From Ectobius pallidus (lineage: Eukaryota > Arthropoda > Insecta > Blattodea > Ectobiidae), in the NCBI GenBank assembly GCA_964059195.1, contig CAXKWD010000007.1, forward strand, positions 59,253,163 to 59,317,162: 64,000 nt of DNA, written 5' to 3'. Position 1 is the stretch's first letter. Each line of letters opens with the position of its first letter. The translations under genes and the position numbers were made by a program. The notes under the pieces are model-generated. The model was not told the origin of the DNA, ran no database searches, and was given only the letters and a program-made list of their open reading frames with translations. Of this stretch, positions 10,660-21,780 are shown piece by piece.

Positions 10660-11575
10660 AGCATTCACTTTCTTTTTCATATACGTAATATAGTATTTAC
10701 TGTAGGCTTACTTATCATTCAAGTTTCACAATAGGAATCTGTGATAATGACCTCAGCTCAGATCTACCGTCCGTTCCAGATGTCCTGAGAATAAAAGATG
10801 CGGATCGATAACGGAGGTATGCGACCTTGCGTTGAATGCTCATCCCCCATTGGCCAGCAACCAACCTTGTTCAGACACACCTCCTACAACCCTAAGCCCA
10901 ATTCACATTCTTTCGTTTCGCAGTTCGACAGTTCTGTTGTGATCTGTGAATGGATAAGATTGAAGACAGGTAAACGTAATTTTCAAAGTATTGTGTGCAT
11001 TTGGCGGAGAGTTTTTCTTTCGTTTTTGTGATTTTATTATTTCTCAATTATCTTCTACAGGGAGGCCATTTTATGCGGAAACTTTTTAACAGCGTTGCCC
11101 CTGCTCACACTTTCCCCGGTGTTGTGCTTGCACCGGCGGGGACCGTGTTCCGTTACTACCGGCAAATCACTTTAGAAACAATACAAAATATAATGACTCA
11201 ACCAATTTATTATCAAAATAGGCCTACATCTAGATGCTTATTACTCACCATTTCTTTGAGATACTGTTGAAAATGACATTTACGAGAAAATCTCCGAACG
11301 CGCCTTCTATGGTTATTTCTCAATAAGTAACATTCCACCAAATAAATTCGCTGTTCAACCGTATACATTCTCGATTATTGTCTTACGTAACACACGACAA
11401 CAATAGACAAGTGTCTCACTACAACACACCGAAGCAACTAACCGCTTGTATGCTTTGTACAACTGCGATGCTAGCGCGGCAATGCGGCAGTGATGAGAGG
11501 TTTCCTCATAAAATGGACTCACTGTATTAATGTTATTTTTTTATTAATGGTTTTATTATATAATTTCGTTAAGTG
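10660..11575. other. Unassigned sequence upstream of the dead transposase
   Basis: Open frames at 10798-11270 have no recognisable domain. The sequence may include the left end of the transposon to which the pseudogene at 11584 belongs, but I could not find matching inverted ends. Confidence 0.35.
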
Positions 11576-11583
11576 TTTTCAAA

Positions 11584-12945
11584 ATGGACAGTGACCGTCA
11601 ACAAGGATGTTCTGGGCTTTCCCCAGTAAGGAAACATAAGCAAGGCAAAGGTTTCCACACAGGAGAGAAAACCCAAATCATTAACACTTACAAAACATTG
11701 TTGGATGACAATCCTGATGTGGCCAAAACATATTTAGTTGCAAAAGTTCGTCGTCATTAGGTGTATCAATAGCTAGGGTCTACAGAATATTAAAAGAATA
11801 CAGAAGTGAAGGTGAAGTCAAATCGACGCAAAAAAAATATACAACAGTCATAAAAACGACCGACGATTTTACCAAGGCTGCCATCAGAAGTAAAATGCAC
11901 ACGTTTTAATCTCGTAATGAGATTACAACATTAGACAGAATTCTTTCTGAAGTCAGTAACGACCAAGACCTCCCAAAATTTAGCACAACAACATTCTATA
12001 GACTGATTCAAGACATTGGCTTCAGATATGAGAAAAGAACAAGGAAAAGTTATCTGTTGCACAGAGATGACTGATTATTTGGCGTCGCAAGATTCTTCGT
12101 GATATTAGAAGATATCGGGAACAAGGGAAACCTGGACGTAACTTGGATGAACGAAGGCCTTACAAGGTCGAAAGTGTGGCAAGATCAAACCATTTCAAGC
12201 GTAAAATACTCTGAAAAAAAGGGCTGAAAAACCCTTCAGGAAAGGGAAAGCGACTTATCGTGTGGTTCACATAGAAAATGAACACGGGTTCGTGAACAGT
12301 GGTTTGTGGGTTTTTGAATCCCATTCTACAACGCGAGTACCACGAAGAAATGATAGGAGAGGCCTTCCATGAATGGTTTGAGAAAATTCTACAAAATCTT
12401 GAACCAGGCAGTGCTATTGTACTTGATAATGCTCCATACCAATCAGTAAAAAGTGAAAAGTTGCCTGTAACTTCGTGGAAGAAAAAAAACATCCTTGCCT
12501 GGCTCAAAACAAACAACATTGCAATACCTACTGAACAACTACTAAAGAAAGATATGTTGCAAATTGTGTCTCAGTACAGAAGTGTATATGTCAAGTATGT
12601 CGTAGACTGGCAAGAAGTCATATAACATGACTGTACTTCGTCTTCTACCTTACCACTGTGAGCCCAATCCTACTGAGTACGTGTGGGCTCAAGTGAAAGG
12701 TGATGTCGCGGCTCATAACACAACATTTAAGATGAAAGACATTAAACCTCTTTTCCATAAGGCAATAGAAGAAGTCACAGCCGAAAAATGGGCAAACTGT
12801 GTTCGTCGTGTGATTTAGACAGAAGAGACTCGCCTATGGGACATGGACGACCGACTGGAAGAGGTAGAAGAATTGATCATCAACCTGGAGGACGAAGCTA
12901 CGTCAGAGAGTGAATACCGATTAGATGTTCAAGAAAGGTATGTTT
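11584..12945 (+). pseudogene. Tc1/mariner-related DDE transposase, DD82-83E type (dead copy 1)
   Basis: The start at 11584 gives an N-terminal 'KGFHTGEKTQIINTYKTLL' helix region. After a frameshift near 11750 follow 'SIARVYRILKEYRSEG', 'SEVSNDQDLPKFSTTTFYRL' and a damaged first catalytic block (expected LDETW, here 'VTWMNEG'). The second catalytic Asp lies in 'IVLDNAPYQSV' (about 12417) and the third catalytic Glu in 'LPYHCEPNPTEYVWAQVK' (about 12650). I count about 83 residues between the last two after allowing for one frameshift, far longer than the 34-39 of classic Tc1/mariner. I recall a DD82E family called Sailor that fits. Many stops and shifts make it non-functional. Related copies lie at 21905-23191 and 41650-42958. 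Confidence 0.75.
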
Positions 12946-12959
12946 AGTAAGAGCCTACC

Positions 12960-14030
12960 ATAATTAATGTTGAAAGTGGCACTTTAATGTTCTTTAATTA
13001 TTTTCAATGTTATTTTCGGTAGCTGGTGAACCGCGCTTTTCTCCCGTTACAACCGCTGTTTACTTGTCTTCTCAGGACATCTGAAACGGACAGTATATTT
13101 TGTTAAACATTCCTATACCTATGTGACCCTGACTGAAGAATATAAACATACCCAACAAGTCCTACAGGGTGATCCCAAATTTACTCACATCCAGTAACTC
13201 TCGTAAATACTTTAAGTCTTTTTTATATTTATTCTTAAACTCTTATTTTTTATGTTATTGTGGACTTTTCTATTTACGGGCGCCTCCACAATTAATACCA
13301 ATCAAACTATCACTGAACAATTCCATTATTTTATTTCTATACCACAGAATTAAGTCCTTCAACATAAGTTAATACTCGGCTAGCTTTGATATTAACTATA
13401 GCTACAGTGGAGAAAGGGAGGGTTCAATAGTGTTTATGTAAGAGTGATTATAATTTCAACTTCAGAAAGAGAAAGCAGTTTTCAACACATTAAATTAGAA
13501 CTTTTATTAATAAATAGCAAATTCAACAATAACTATGAACAACTTTTAGTTTACTTCAACTTTAATTATTAACATTATTTAAACTATACCATATCATAAC
13601 AACAAGAATTAACAGGGTATATATTATGTTTCTCTTCTTTTACTTTCAACCATTCGAAGAATTGACAGTATATATCCCTATATCTTACAACCATAACTAA
13701 TAACAACAAGTTATTTATTACTTCTTTAATTTATCATAACAATATGAATCAATAATTTACTTTACTCCCTTCTGATTTAGTAATTGAAGTTTCCAATGGT
13801 TCACAATTTTACTCACAAATTTTTAAGGTTAGTATTTCATTTTTATTATAGTCACATATACTAACTTGGTCTTCTTGTTGGTATTCAATTTAATATTTCA
13901 AGTTCTTAGTTCATTTTCAGATGAAGTTTTTGGATTCTACGACAATTTAATCTCCATTCGAATTCTGTAACTATATTTAATTTACTTAATTAAATTGTAA
14001 CGTTACATATAATTTCATTTGCAATAAATA
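12960..14030. other. AT-rich spacer, no gene seen
   Basis: Strongly AT-rich. The only longer open frame (13169-13372) is low-complexity and lacks any domain. It contains the left target duplication GTTATTAC of the next hAT element at 14031-14038. Confidence 0.4.
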
Positions 14031-14038
14031 GTTATTAC

Positions 14039-15273
14039 CAGGGCCCGGATTTTGATGACCTAAAATTGTTTGAAAAATGACCTATAAAATGACCCTAAAT
14101 TTTAAAAGAAATGACTTAATTATAAAGAATGACCTAAAAACTGATATTTTATTTATAAAAATTATTATTGTACACACAAAGTTATAGACTAGTTTGTACA
14201 TAATTGTAAAAACTGTAAATAACTGTAAATGCTGTGAATGTTCTTTTCTCACGGAAATTTATACTGGCACTGAGGCACTGACGAGTCTAAATTCGGCATT
14301 TCCTTTTTTGGTCTGCTGGATTATACTGTTGATTAATTGAGGGTAAATAATAGTTTGCTCCACTCTCAAATCCAAGCAGGTGGTAGACTCTGGTGCCAAG
14401 TCAATCTAATAACAATAGTAATATAATACAAAATTTTGGCGTTTCTTTGATTCTCATTTCCGACTGACACATGACAACACTTAACACCAAATTTTTCCTT
14501 CATGCATTATACAACACTTTAAAGAGAGAACCGCTAGCGACGAAAAAAGTTAATATACTCAATGTAAATACATGAAAATGACCAAATAAAGAAGCAAATG
14601 ACACGAAAATGACATAATAATGACCTAAAATTGAAATAAATGCTCCAGAAATATAAAATTGCATAAAATGACAAAAAAGACCTAATAAAAATGTATTTAT
14701 ATAATCTAGAGCAGTGGTTCCCAAACTTTTCAGTCCGCGGACCCCTTGAAAAAAATTAAAATTTCGCGGACCCCCTCTGGGTTTTGAAATAAAAAAAAAC
14801 TAAATAAATACTTCATTCAAATGTATTAAATGTTAAAATGTTTCATTGACGCAAAAACACGGTTGTGCATTCAACTCCGTGCATAGTTGCCATCTTCAAC
14901 GCGGCTATCGCCCTTTAATGCCTTATAGAAAAATCCAGCTATACTTTGCAGTCAAACCAGATCCATTTAATATTTTATGAATGATCGTACACGTATAGAT
15001 ACAACATAACCACTATTAAAGCCAAGAATGTTTTAGGTTTTCACATTTTGATTATCTTATAGAAGATATGTAATTTGAAGAAATTACGGGATATCCTATT
15101 TCTTCTTAAACCGCCTGCGGACCCCCTGAAACACCATCGCGGACCCCCGGGGGTCCGCGGACCCCACTTTGAGAACCACTGATCTAGAGGCCATGATTAG
15201 GATTTATCTAGAAGTTGGCAATGTCTATTCTGCATCAATAAAAAGATGACATGTCATTAGAATCCGAGCCCTG
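14039..15273. mobile_element. Non-autonomous hAT element with 8 bp target duplication
   Basis: It begins CAGGGCCCGGATT and ends AATCCGAGCCCTG, imperfect inverted ends of hAT type. It is flanked by a perfect 8 bp duplication GTTATTAC (14031-14038 and 15274-15281). The interior is rich in repeated 'atgacctaaaa' words, as in subterminal binding-site repeats, and encodes no transposase. A second hAT element (14712-15181) has inserted into it. The element without that insertion is about 765 bp. Confidence 0.88.
14712..15181. mobile_element. Nested hAT MITE with perfect 8 bp target duplication
   Basis: Ends are CAGTGGTTCCCAAACTTTT and, in inverted form, ACTTTGAGAACCACTG, the widespread CAGTGGTTC type. 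It is flanked by ATCTAGAG at 14704-14711 and again at 15182-15189. 'GCGGACCCC' repeats sit next to both ends. 470 bp, no coding capacity. Confidence 0.92.
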
Positions 15274-15289
15274 GTTATTACTAATGTTA

Positions 15290-16440
15290 CCTAATATTTT
15301 ATCCCTTTGTCAATTTAATCATACTTATTCTGTCAATATCAGTCCAGTCAGAAGAAGATTTTTTAAAAGTAAAAATAGGAAAGATTTTCTGGAAGAAAGA
15401 AATGAAATTTAAACCTCTGTCCGAGAATTGAACCACGGCAATAGGCCTCTGATACAGAGTTATGTCTAAGTCAGTCTTGGCAAGTAATGCACTGAGAGTG
15501 CGAAGTGCTCTACGCCTACACTCGCCCCATCCCAATTCCTTCCACCTGAGAGGTAGGCAGACTCGTGACGCATGCCACAGTGGCGGTACCTCGGATATTG
15601 GAGAGATCTTTTACAGTAGGATTATCTCCACAAAGTCTCTGGGTTTTTACGTATATACCTTAGGAGCGAGTCTCACCGCTCTTAGAGTACCTGGCTAGGG
15701 GAGGTAGCTGCACCCTGATTGGCTCAGGTCATCTATCCCACTCCACGTGTTGTCTGTCTCTTTCCCTCCGGCATTATCCCTCCACTCAACTATTACAGTA
15801 TTTTCTACCCCTGGCAACGTGGAGAATGATCTTTACTCTCTGCCAAGCGGTAGCTTACTGATCTTACGCGCAGCGAATTCGCGCATCTTGGTAACGAGAC
15901 GTAACGAGAAGCTCGCTGGCTGGGTTCGTCTTCAAGGCCAGAGACGTTGTGGGAGTAATCCTACTCTAAGTAATGAAATGAAGATTTCTTGAACTGCTGA
16001 AGAGTTGGCTAGGAAGGCTCAAAGAGAGGTAATGGGACAATTAGGTACCATGAGGAAAGACGCAATGGCAACGTTGAAGCACAGTTCTAATATTCTAGCC
16101 AAGCATTCTGCTTAGAAAAGCAGGCCTGTATAATTAACATTATTCATTAACTAGTTCTACTTATTTCCCTTATGTTACTAGTGGCATTTAAGTGGTTTCT
16201 ACACTGTAATTCTCAAAATAAACGTCACAATTTAGCTGAATTTAGTGAAATTATTTAAACGTACATTATTACATATTGGCGTATTCTTAATGGCACTGTG
16301 TTAATTTAGACAGTTGACATCTTTTTAGTCTCTTTGCATATATTATCTTTTTAATATCAGACTGAAAACTCGATGAACTTAAACATAGAACACATCGTAG
16401 ATCCATCAGAAATGTGATTGCCCAGCAAGCTCTTGTTCAA
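15290..16440. other. Unassigned sequence
   Basis: Several short open frames (15299-15992) on both strands show no recognisable domains. A GAATTGAACCACGG word near 15424 looks like a weak minus-strand B box, but no A box partner is convincing. Confidence 0.35.
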
Positions 16441-16442
16441 GG

Positions 16443-17660
16443 TCAGTAGGCTAAATGTTGTTCAAATTGATAAGTAGTACCAAACATGGCCAATAATTTA
16501 CTTGCAAAAAGGCGCAGCTTGGGAAATGTTTTCGGTAGTGAAGTGTATAAATAGAAACCAAGTTTTCCTGAACTGCGCAATGGTGTGCTGCTTTGAAGGT
16601 TAATTGATTCCAATTGCAGTTCGTCATGGCCCACCAAAGGATCATAATGTAAATGAATTTTCGAAAAGCCTGCAGTCATTGTCTAACGCTTTCACGACTA
16701 CAGTTTTATCTGAGAATGCTCCTGATGATTCCTCTAATAGTGCCATATATTTTTCTTTCATATCAAGCAATTCATCTTTCATAACCGATTTTATGGATGG
16801 GAAATGGTGCAATTTATTCTCTTCTATTTGGCTCTGCCACATTTTTAATTTCTGATTGAATGCTTTCACACAGTCTGTTAAAACTTAAATGTACACTCGT
16901 GTTGTGTTTAAATTGTAAACAAAGATTAAGTTCATTTACGTGAAACGTTAAATCGCTTAAGAACGCTAAATCACAAACAAAAATATAATCTTTAAGTTCT
17001 GGAACTGCAATCCCTTTGGTTGCTAGGAAAGTATGATTTCCGTAGATCAAACATTCTTTGCAACATTTTGCCTCTGGTTAGCCATCTTACCTGGTAGAAG
17101 TATGGCAAATCCAAGTATTCGGAATCTGAGAGTATTAAAATTTCCTGAATTTGTCTATGCCGCAGAGCATACGCTCTGATTAGATTCACAATCTTAACAC
17201 AGATATCCATTACGTTATTCAAAGTAGATGATTTTGCACACAGTGCTTCCCTGTGAATAATGCAGTGAATGGCTACAAAGCTATTAGAGGAAAATCAATT
17301 TTTACAAAAGAATTTTCGCAGTCTCACTATTAGAATTTCTGTTCCCACCATTGCTGGAGCCCCATCTGTAGCTACGCAAACAAACTTGTCACATTCAAGC
17401 TTAAACTTTCACGCTATCATCATCACTGCCTCAAAAATATCTTCACCGCGTGCGTGATCTTCATTGAATAAATGTCCAGCAGCTCCTCGATCACAGCTAA
17501 TTCTGTATGTACACGTCTTATAAACACAGCAGGTTGAGCAGTATCTTTATTTTCAGTAGTTTCGTCCATGGCAAGGGAAAATGAACAATGTCTATCAACC
17601 GTTTTTCCAAACTTTTGTCCAGATCAACAATTCTGTTGGTAATAGAACCTCACCTTAGGT
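16443..17660 (-). pseudogene. hAT transposase of the ZBED5 / GTF2IRD2 type (dead)
   Basis: Read from right to left in several frames: 'FVCVATDGAPAMVGTE' (about 17370), 'HCIIHREALCAKS' (about 17260), 'LNNVMDICVKIVNLIRA' and 'YFYQVRWLTRGKMLQRMFDL' (17220-17070), 'DLAFLSDLTFHVNELNLCLQ' (about 16960-16905), 'FNQKLKMWQSQIEENKLHHFP' region (about 16860-16800), and C-terminal 'FPKLRLFASKLLAMFGTTYQFEQ' region (about 16530-16450). The order and wording match hAT transposases domesticated or annotated as ZBED5/GTF2IRD2-like proteins, acting on DNA ends in the nucleus. Stops and frameshifts separate every block. The N-terminal zinc finger is not evident. Confidence 0.8.
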
Positions 17661-17886
17661 TCCAACATGAGCCGAATTGAAATGCCTCCTGATGGTAAAG
17701 TTTGTAATGTAGTCAATAATAGTAGGACATATCAAACCCTGTGCTTTATCATCTTGATGAAAAAAAAACTTGTTCTCCCAGTCCCGATTAAATACTCTTC
17801 GTTCACTCATGTTGCACACAAGCCAGCACTGAACAGGATTACTGCCACGCGACTAGTCCCTGAGTCAACCGGTTTAGTTGTCAATA

Positions 17887-18400
17887 GGTTTGTTCGCAAA
17901 GCAGTCAGAAACCAGGAACAAATCGTTCGCGCATGCGCTCTTTCTCCACACGCGTTCGCAAAGCGAGAATCCGTGATTCTGATTTCAATCTTCTGTTCGC
18001 AAAGCTCTCACGGACAGTTTCTGTACTATAAGAAAAATTTGAAGGCTCTACCATGAATTGTTATCAGAGACATGCGCAGTAACCTATTTTCACGCGCCTG
18101 ACTCCTCCCTCCAAATCCTTGCTCCAGATTTATAAGCATAGGCTACTTATATGTATGCATAATGGAAGATAATTAAAAGTTTCCCAAAATATAGTTTATA
18201 TTGCCGATGTATATTGCATGTATAACATGTTAAAGGGAAATATATATTTTATTTGCATATCATATCGATTAAACGCAGAAACTATCGATTCCAAATTCTT
18301 CTAACCGTTCGCAAAGTGCAAATCACGGGTAAGTTACAGACTGGACATGCGCAGTACAACCAATTCTCAAGCAGTCACGGATTTGCTTTGCGAACAAACC
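17887..18400. mobile_element. MITE with GGTTTGTTCGCAAAGC ends
   Basis: GGTTTGTTCGCAAAGCA at 17887 and its reverse complement ending at 18400 flank 514 bp. TA lies on both sides (17885-17886, 18401-18402). The TTCGCAAAG word recurs several times inside. No protein is encoded. The right half (from 18102) is also present in the duplicated copy near 23871-24170, so the duplication breakpoint lies inside this MITE. Confidence 0.75.
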
Positions 18401-18849
18401 TATTACTTCGCTGCTGAAATGGAGTAGTGGGGACGAGAGGGAGGGTAACTTCGCGCAGTCAGTGCCTTCCGTCCCGACCCTGGTCTAAGTCCTGAGTTAC
18501 AGACAACTTGTCATTCCCCTACAACCGGGAAAACAAAAAAGATAAAAAAACATACAAGAAGACAAAATCTGACAACTCGAAGGCTAGGTCCCTGACAAGT
18601 ACGAAGACTGCGCTTGGGACGGATTTTCTCCTCGACCTCCGAGAAACTTGATTGAATCTTTTCAAGACTACGTATTTACTTTTAGTTTCGGTATGTCATA
18701 TACCTACTCCTAGTTTATTTTATGCTTGTTTGAAGACACGGGTCATTGACATATCCCATGTAACACTACATTAACAACTCTCTTATAAAGTTTTATTACC
18801 AAGAATTATTTTATTCTTTTTCTTCTCCCAAAACTGGTTTACTTATAAC

Positions 18850-20346
18850 TAGAGCAACCCAAAAGCATAATAAGCATAAAAAGCATAACAGGACTTTAGA
18901 CATGTGGTTGCTACCCTGAATATAAATTTGGCAGTCTAAGTAAGGATCTGGGCCCTATTTCATAAAAGTTACAATTTTACAGGTGACAGGTGACATAAAA
19001 TTGTCCTACAGGTTTACATTTTGACAATTGTGTTTTTCATAAAAGCTGACAACTTTACATAAATGTCATGACAATTTTGTAGATTTGTATGACAATGTTA
19101 CATATTGTTGTTTCTCAAAACGTTTGAGTTTACAGGTAAAAGTCTGACAAATATGTCAAATCTTAGGATACCTATCATTTATGGAACATTAATTTTTGCT
19201 GACATATTTACAAATTTACAAAAAATGTAGAATTGTCATTACAGAAGTGACAGGCAATCTTTCATATGTAGGTCAACAGAGTAGGTTATGTAAATGTGTG
19301 GCATAACTTGGCAAACTTTCTTGTGATTTAAACTTTGTTAATATACTTGCTAAACTGTCTTGTTAATAATGAACACTAGTAGTAGTAATATTGGCAGTAG
19401 TGAAAGTGATGAAGAAATAGACATGAAACCACCCAGTGTTTTTAGGCAATGGATTAACCTAACTTTCAATTTCAGTGACTTTGTATTAAAAGAGAAATAA
19501 AATTCAATTACTTTCGATAGTAATAATCGATTGCTTAGGTATCATATTCGATGTTGAGACACGTATGTGAGAGCCATCTACAGTGTACTAAAGTAATCTT
19601 TAGGTTTGACATAAAATTGTCGCGTTTATGAAATGGGTTCATTTAGTCTGACAATTTACATTAATTTGCCTGTAATGTAAGGAAAAGTTGTAATATTTAT
19701 GAAAAATACAATTGTCGTGACATATTGACAAATTTGTCAGACTTGACATAATTGTCGTATTTGTCACACCTGTAGAGTTTTATGAAATAGGGCCCAGGAT
19801 GGAACTAATTTTAAAAGCACAATAAAGCATAATTTTTAAAAATAATGCATAAAAGCATAATATTTAAAATAGAGCACAATTCGTGGCAAATAAACTACCT
19901 GCTTCATTGCACTATAAAAATAATCAATCAACAATGAGAAGCTAGTTTCTCAACAATGGAAATTTCAAACTTAGGAAGTATTATGTATTTCTGTGAGGAA
20001 TAGGACAACAATTAAAATAACCATTATTGAGTACAAGTTAACGGTTTTATGGTCAGTACACACTCTGAATCAGAGGGGTTCACATCTATTTAATCCCAGC
20101 ATGCCGAAAACTTATGTAACTGCGATACAAAGGGTTCTCGAGTTTCCTAAAGACAATTTTGTGGCTGAAAAGGGGAAACTGTTGTGTTCCTTATGTTCAG
20201 AGTGCATTAATTTCGAAAAGAAATCCATTGTGCAGAAACATGTGGAAAGTTTTAAGCATAGATCTCGGAAACAGAGTGATGGACAAGGTTCAACTTCAGG
20301 TGGTCCAAGCAGTATACGCAACAGTACGTTACCTCAAGTATGGCAG
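18850..20346 (+). mobile_element. 5' fragment of the CGGBP1-like hAT element
   Basis: It begins TAGAGCAACCCAAAAGCATA, the same end as the fuller copy at 24609. The first ~1.5 kb is kept, including a nested GGGCCC MITE and the BED-like N-terminus. The remaining transposase and 3' end are missing. Confidence 0.75.
18949..19796. mobile_element. GGGCCC-ended MITE, possibly Harbinger-derived, copy 1
   Basis: The ends GGGCCCTATTTCATAAAA and TTTTATGAAATAGGGCCC are inverted. Flanks GGATC and GGATG agree at four of five bases, so the target duplication is not settled. Much of the interior is repeats of a 'gacaatttt' type. A 44-codon frame at 19369-19500 encodes an acidic start followed by 'PPSVFRQWINLTFNFSDF', loosely resembling the N-terminus of PIF/Harbinger nucleases. 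That link is weak inference. Confidence 0.7.
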
Positions 20347-20394
20347 CGTAAGGAGAAATCAAACGATAATATGAAAGGAATGGTGGCAGCATAG
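20101..20394 (+). pseudogene. BED-like N-terminus of a CGGBP1-type hAT transposase (truncated copy)
   Basis: From the ATG at 20101 the frame reads 'MPKTYVTAIQRVLEFPKDNF', then a Cys-x2-Cys ('LCSLC') and 'VQKHVESFKHRSRKQ', giving a C2-H-type DNA-binding finger. CGG-binding protein 1 (itself hAT-derived) and its relatives share this layout. The frame ends at the stop near 20392, shortly after the duplication boundary, so the catalytic part is absent. Confidence 0.65.
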
Positions 20395-21780
20395 ATTGCA
20401 AATAAAGAAAAACATCCTGGCGAGTAAGAAATATAACTTAAATAGAAAACTTGAATTTAATTTAAAAATAAATCACTCGCCAGGAAAACAATGCTTAAGG
20501 CAGAACTAAATAAAAAACATACCTGAATGGAAAGACAGAGAGAACCTGGACAGAGGTTCGGTGACCGTAAGAGAAGAGAAGATGTGAACAGTAAGGCTCC
20601 TAGCTGCAGACTGAGGGTCCGCAGAAGCGCACGCGAGAAGGAAGAGGAACAGCAAAACTAAACATTAGAACGCGCCCGGAAAACAATACTCATGTAAGCA
20701 GAGATGAGATAGAACAAGTGAGCAACGAAAGATGCAAACAAACAAGACGTAAACAAGATGGAAAGACCCGAACGGAAACAGAACGTAAGTACCTGAATAA
20801 AAAGGAATATTAATATAAAAACATACTAATGTGCCAGGCACTCGGGACATAATCTCCCGCGGCCCAGAAAAAAATCTTGAAGCGTTCGGAGAACGATTTT
20901 TTTGAAAAGTAACACTTGCTAACTTGCTAACACACATAGGTCCACCCCAACATAAGAGTAGTCTATAATGTAATAGTAACTGTCACTGGCTAAATAAATG
21001 TAACACAATGTCCAATATTGTGTACATTAAATATCTGTAACAAGTTGAGTAACGTTGACAGAGCATACAGTCCCATGTCCACAACTGAATTATTCTTGAA
21101 ATGTTGACTTAGATGGTGAGTGATGAGTAACAGGTGCTTGCATGCCGAAGTTTGTTTGACAACACCAGAACTGGGTCAAGATGTTATAGTTGTTTTGTTA
21201 TGTTGTAGGAATCTCAGCGGTGCCGGGCGTCCCCGAACACATAAGCCAAGGAACCAGAAGAAGCCAGTAGAAGAGTGGGTGGCCAAAACAGTGGAGCAAG
21301 CAAATAGCTACGTAGGCAGAGCGAAGAAGCATCTTGGAGCTGGACCACGGAGAAGCCATGGCACAACACAACAACATACTGAAACTACAAAAAGGATATT
21401 AACATTCAGGTACTCACAACTTTACATTACAAATATTGCTTTAAGACCTTATATATTTTTTTATTTTGCCCCCTAAATTTGTAGGAAATATTAAACGGCC
21501 CAGAAGGGACCTTATTTTTATTTACAAACTCAATTGAATTTTGGTTTGTTTTTTTTGAGCAGATGTATACAGTATGTATTGTTATAGAAAGAATTAAATA
21601 GTATTTTTGGTAACTGTTATAGAAGATTTAAACATTATAATTTTGTTTTTTACAAACACAATAAGTACAATTTTGAATATTCAATGTAAAATTTTATATA
21701 CAAACTATTTATAAACAAAATAATTTAAAAAGATATTTACAAAAGGCTTGAGCCCAATAACTTTAGATATTTATATTAAA

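Larger units (their letters stand above)
18102..20346 (+). repeat. Long direct duplication, copy 1
   Basis: Nearly identical by eye to 23871-26124, with single-base differences and a few small indels. It contains the right half of the 17887 MITE, the 5' part of a hAT element (from 18850), a GGGCCC-ended MITE (18949-19796) and the start of the hAT transposase. It ends at 'ctcaagtatggcag', after which this copy continues for ~46 bp into a truncated Gypsy A relative. Confidence 0.92.

Noticed and set aside
15462..15992. Open frames near 15.5-16.0 kb as a host gene
   Set aside because: No domain, no splice structure I can support, and frames overlap on both strands.
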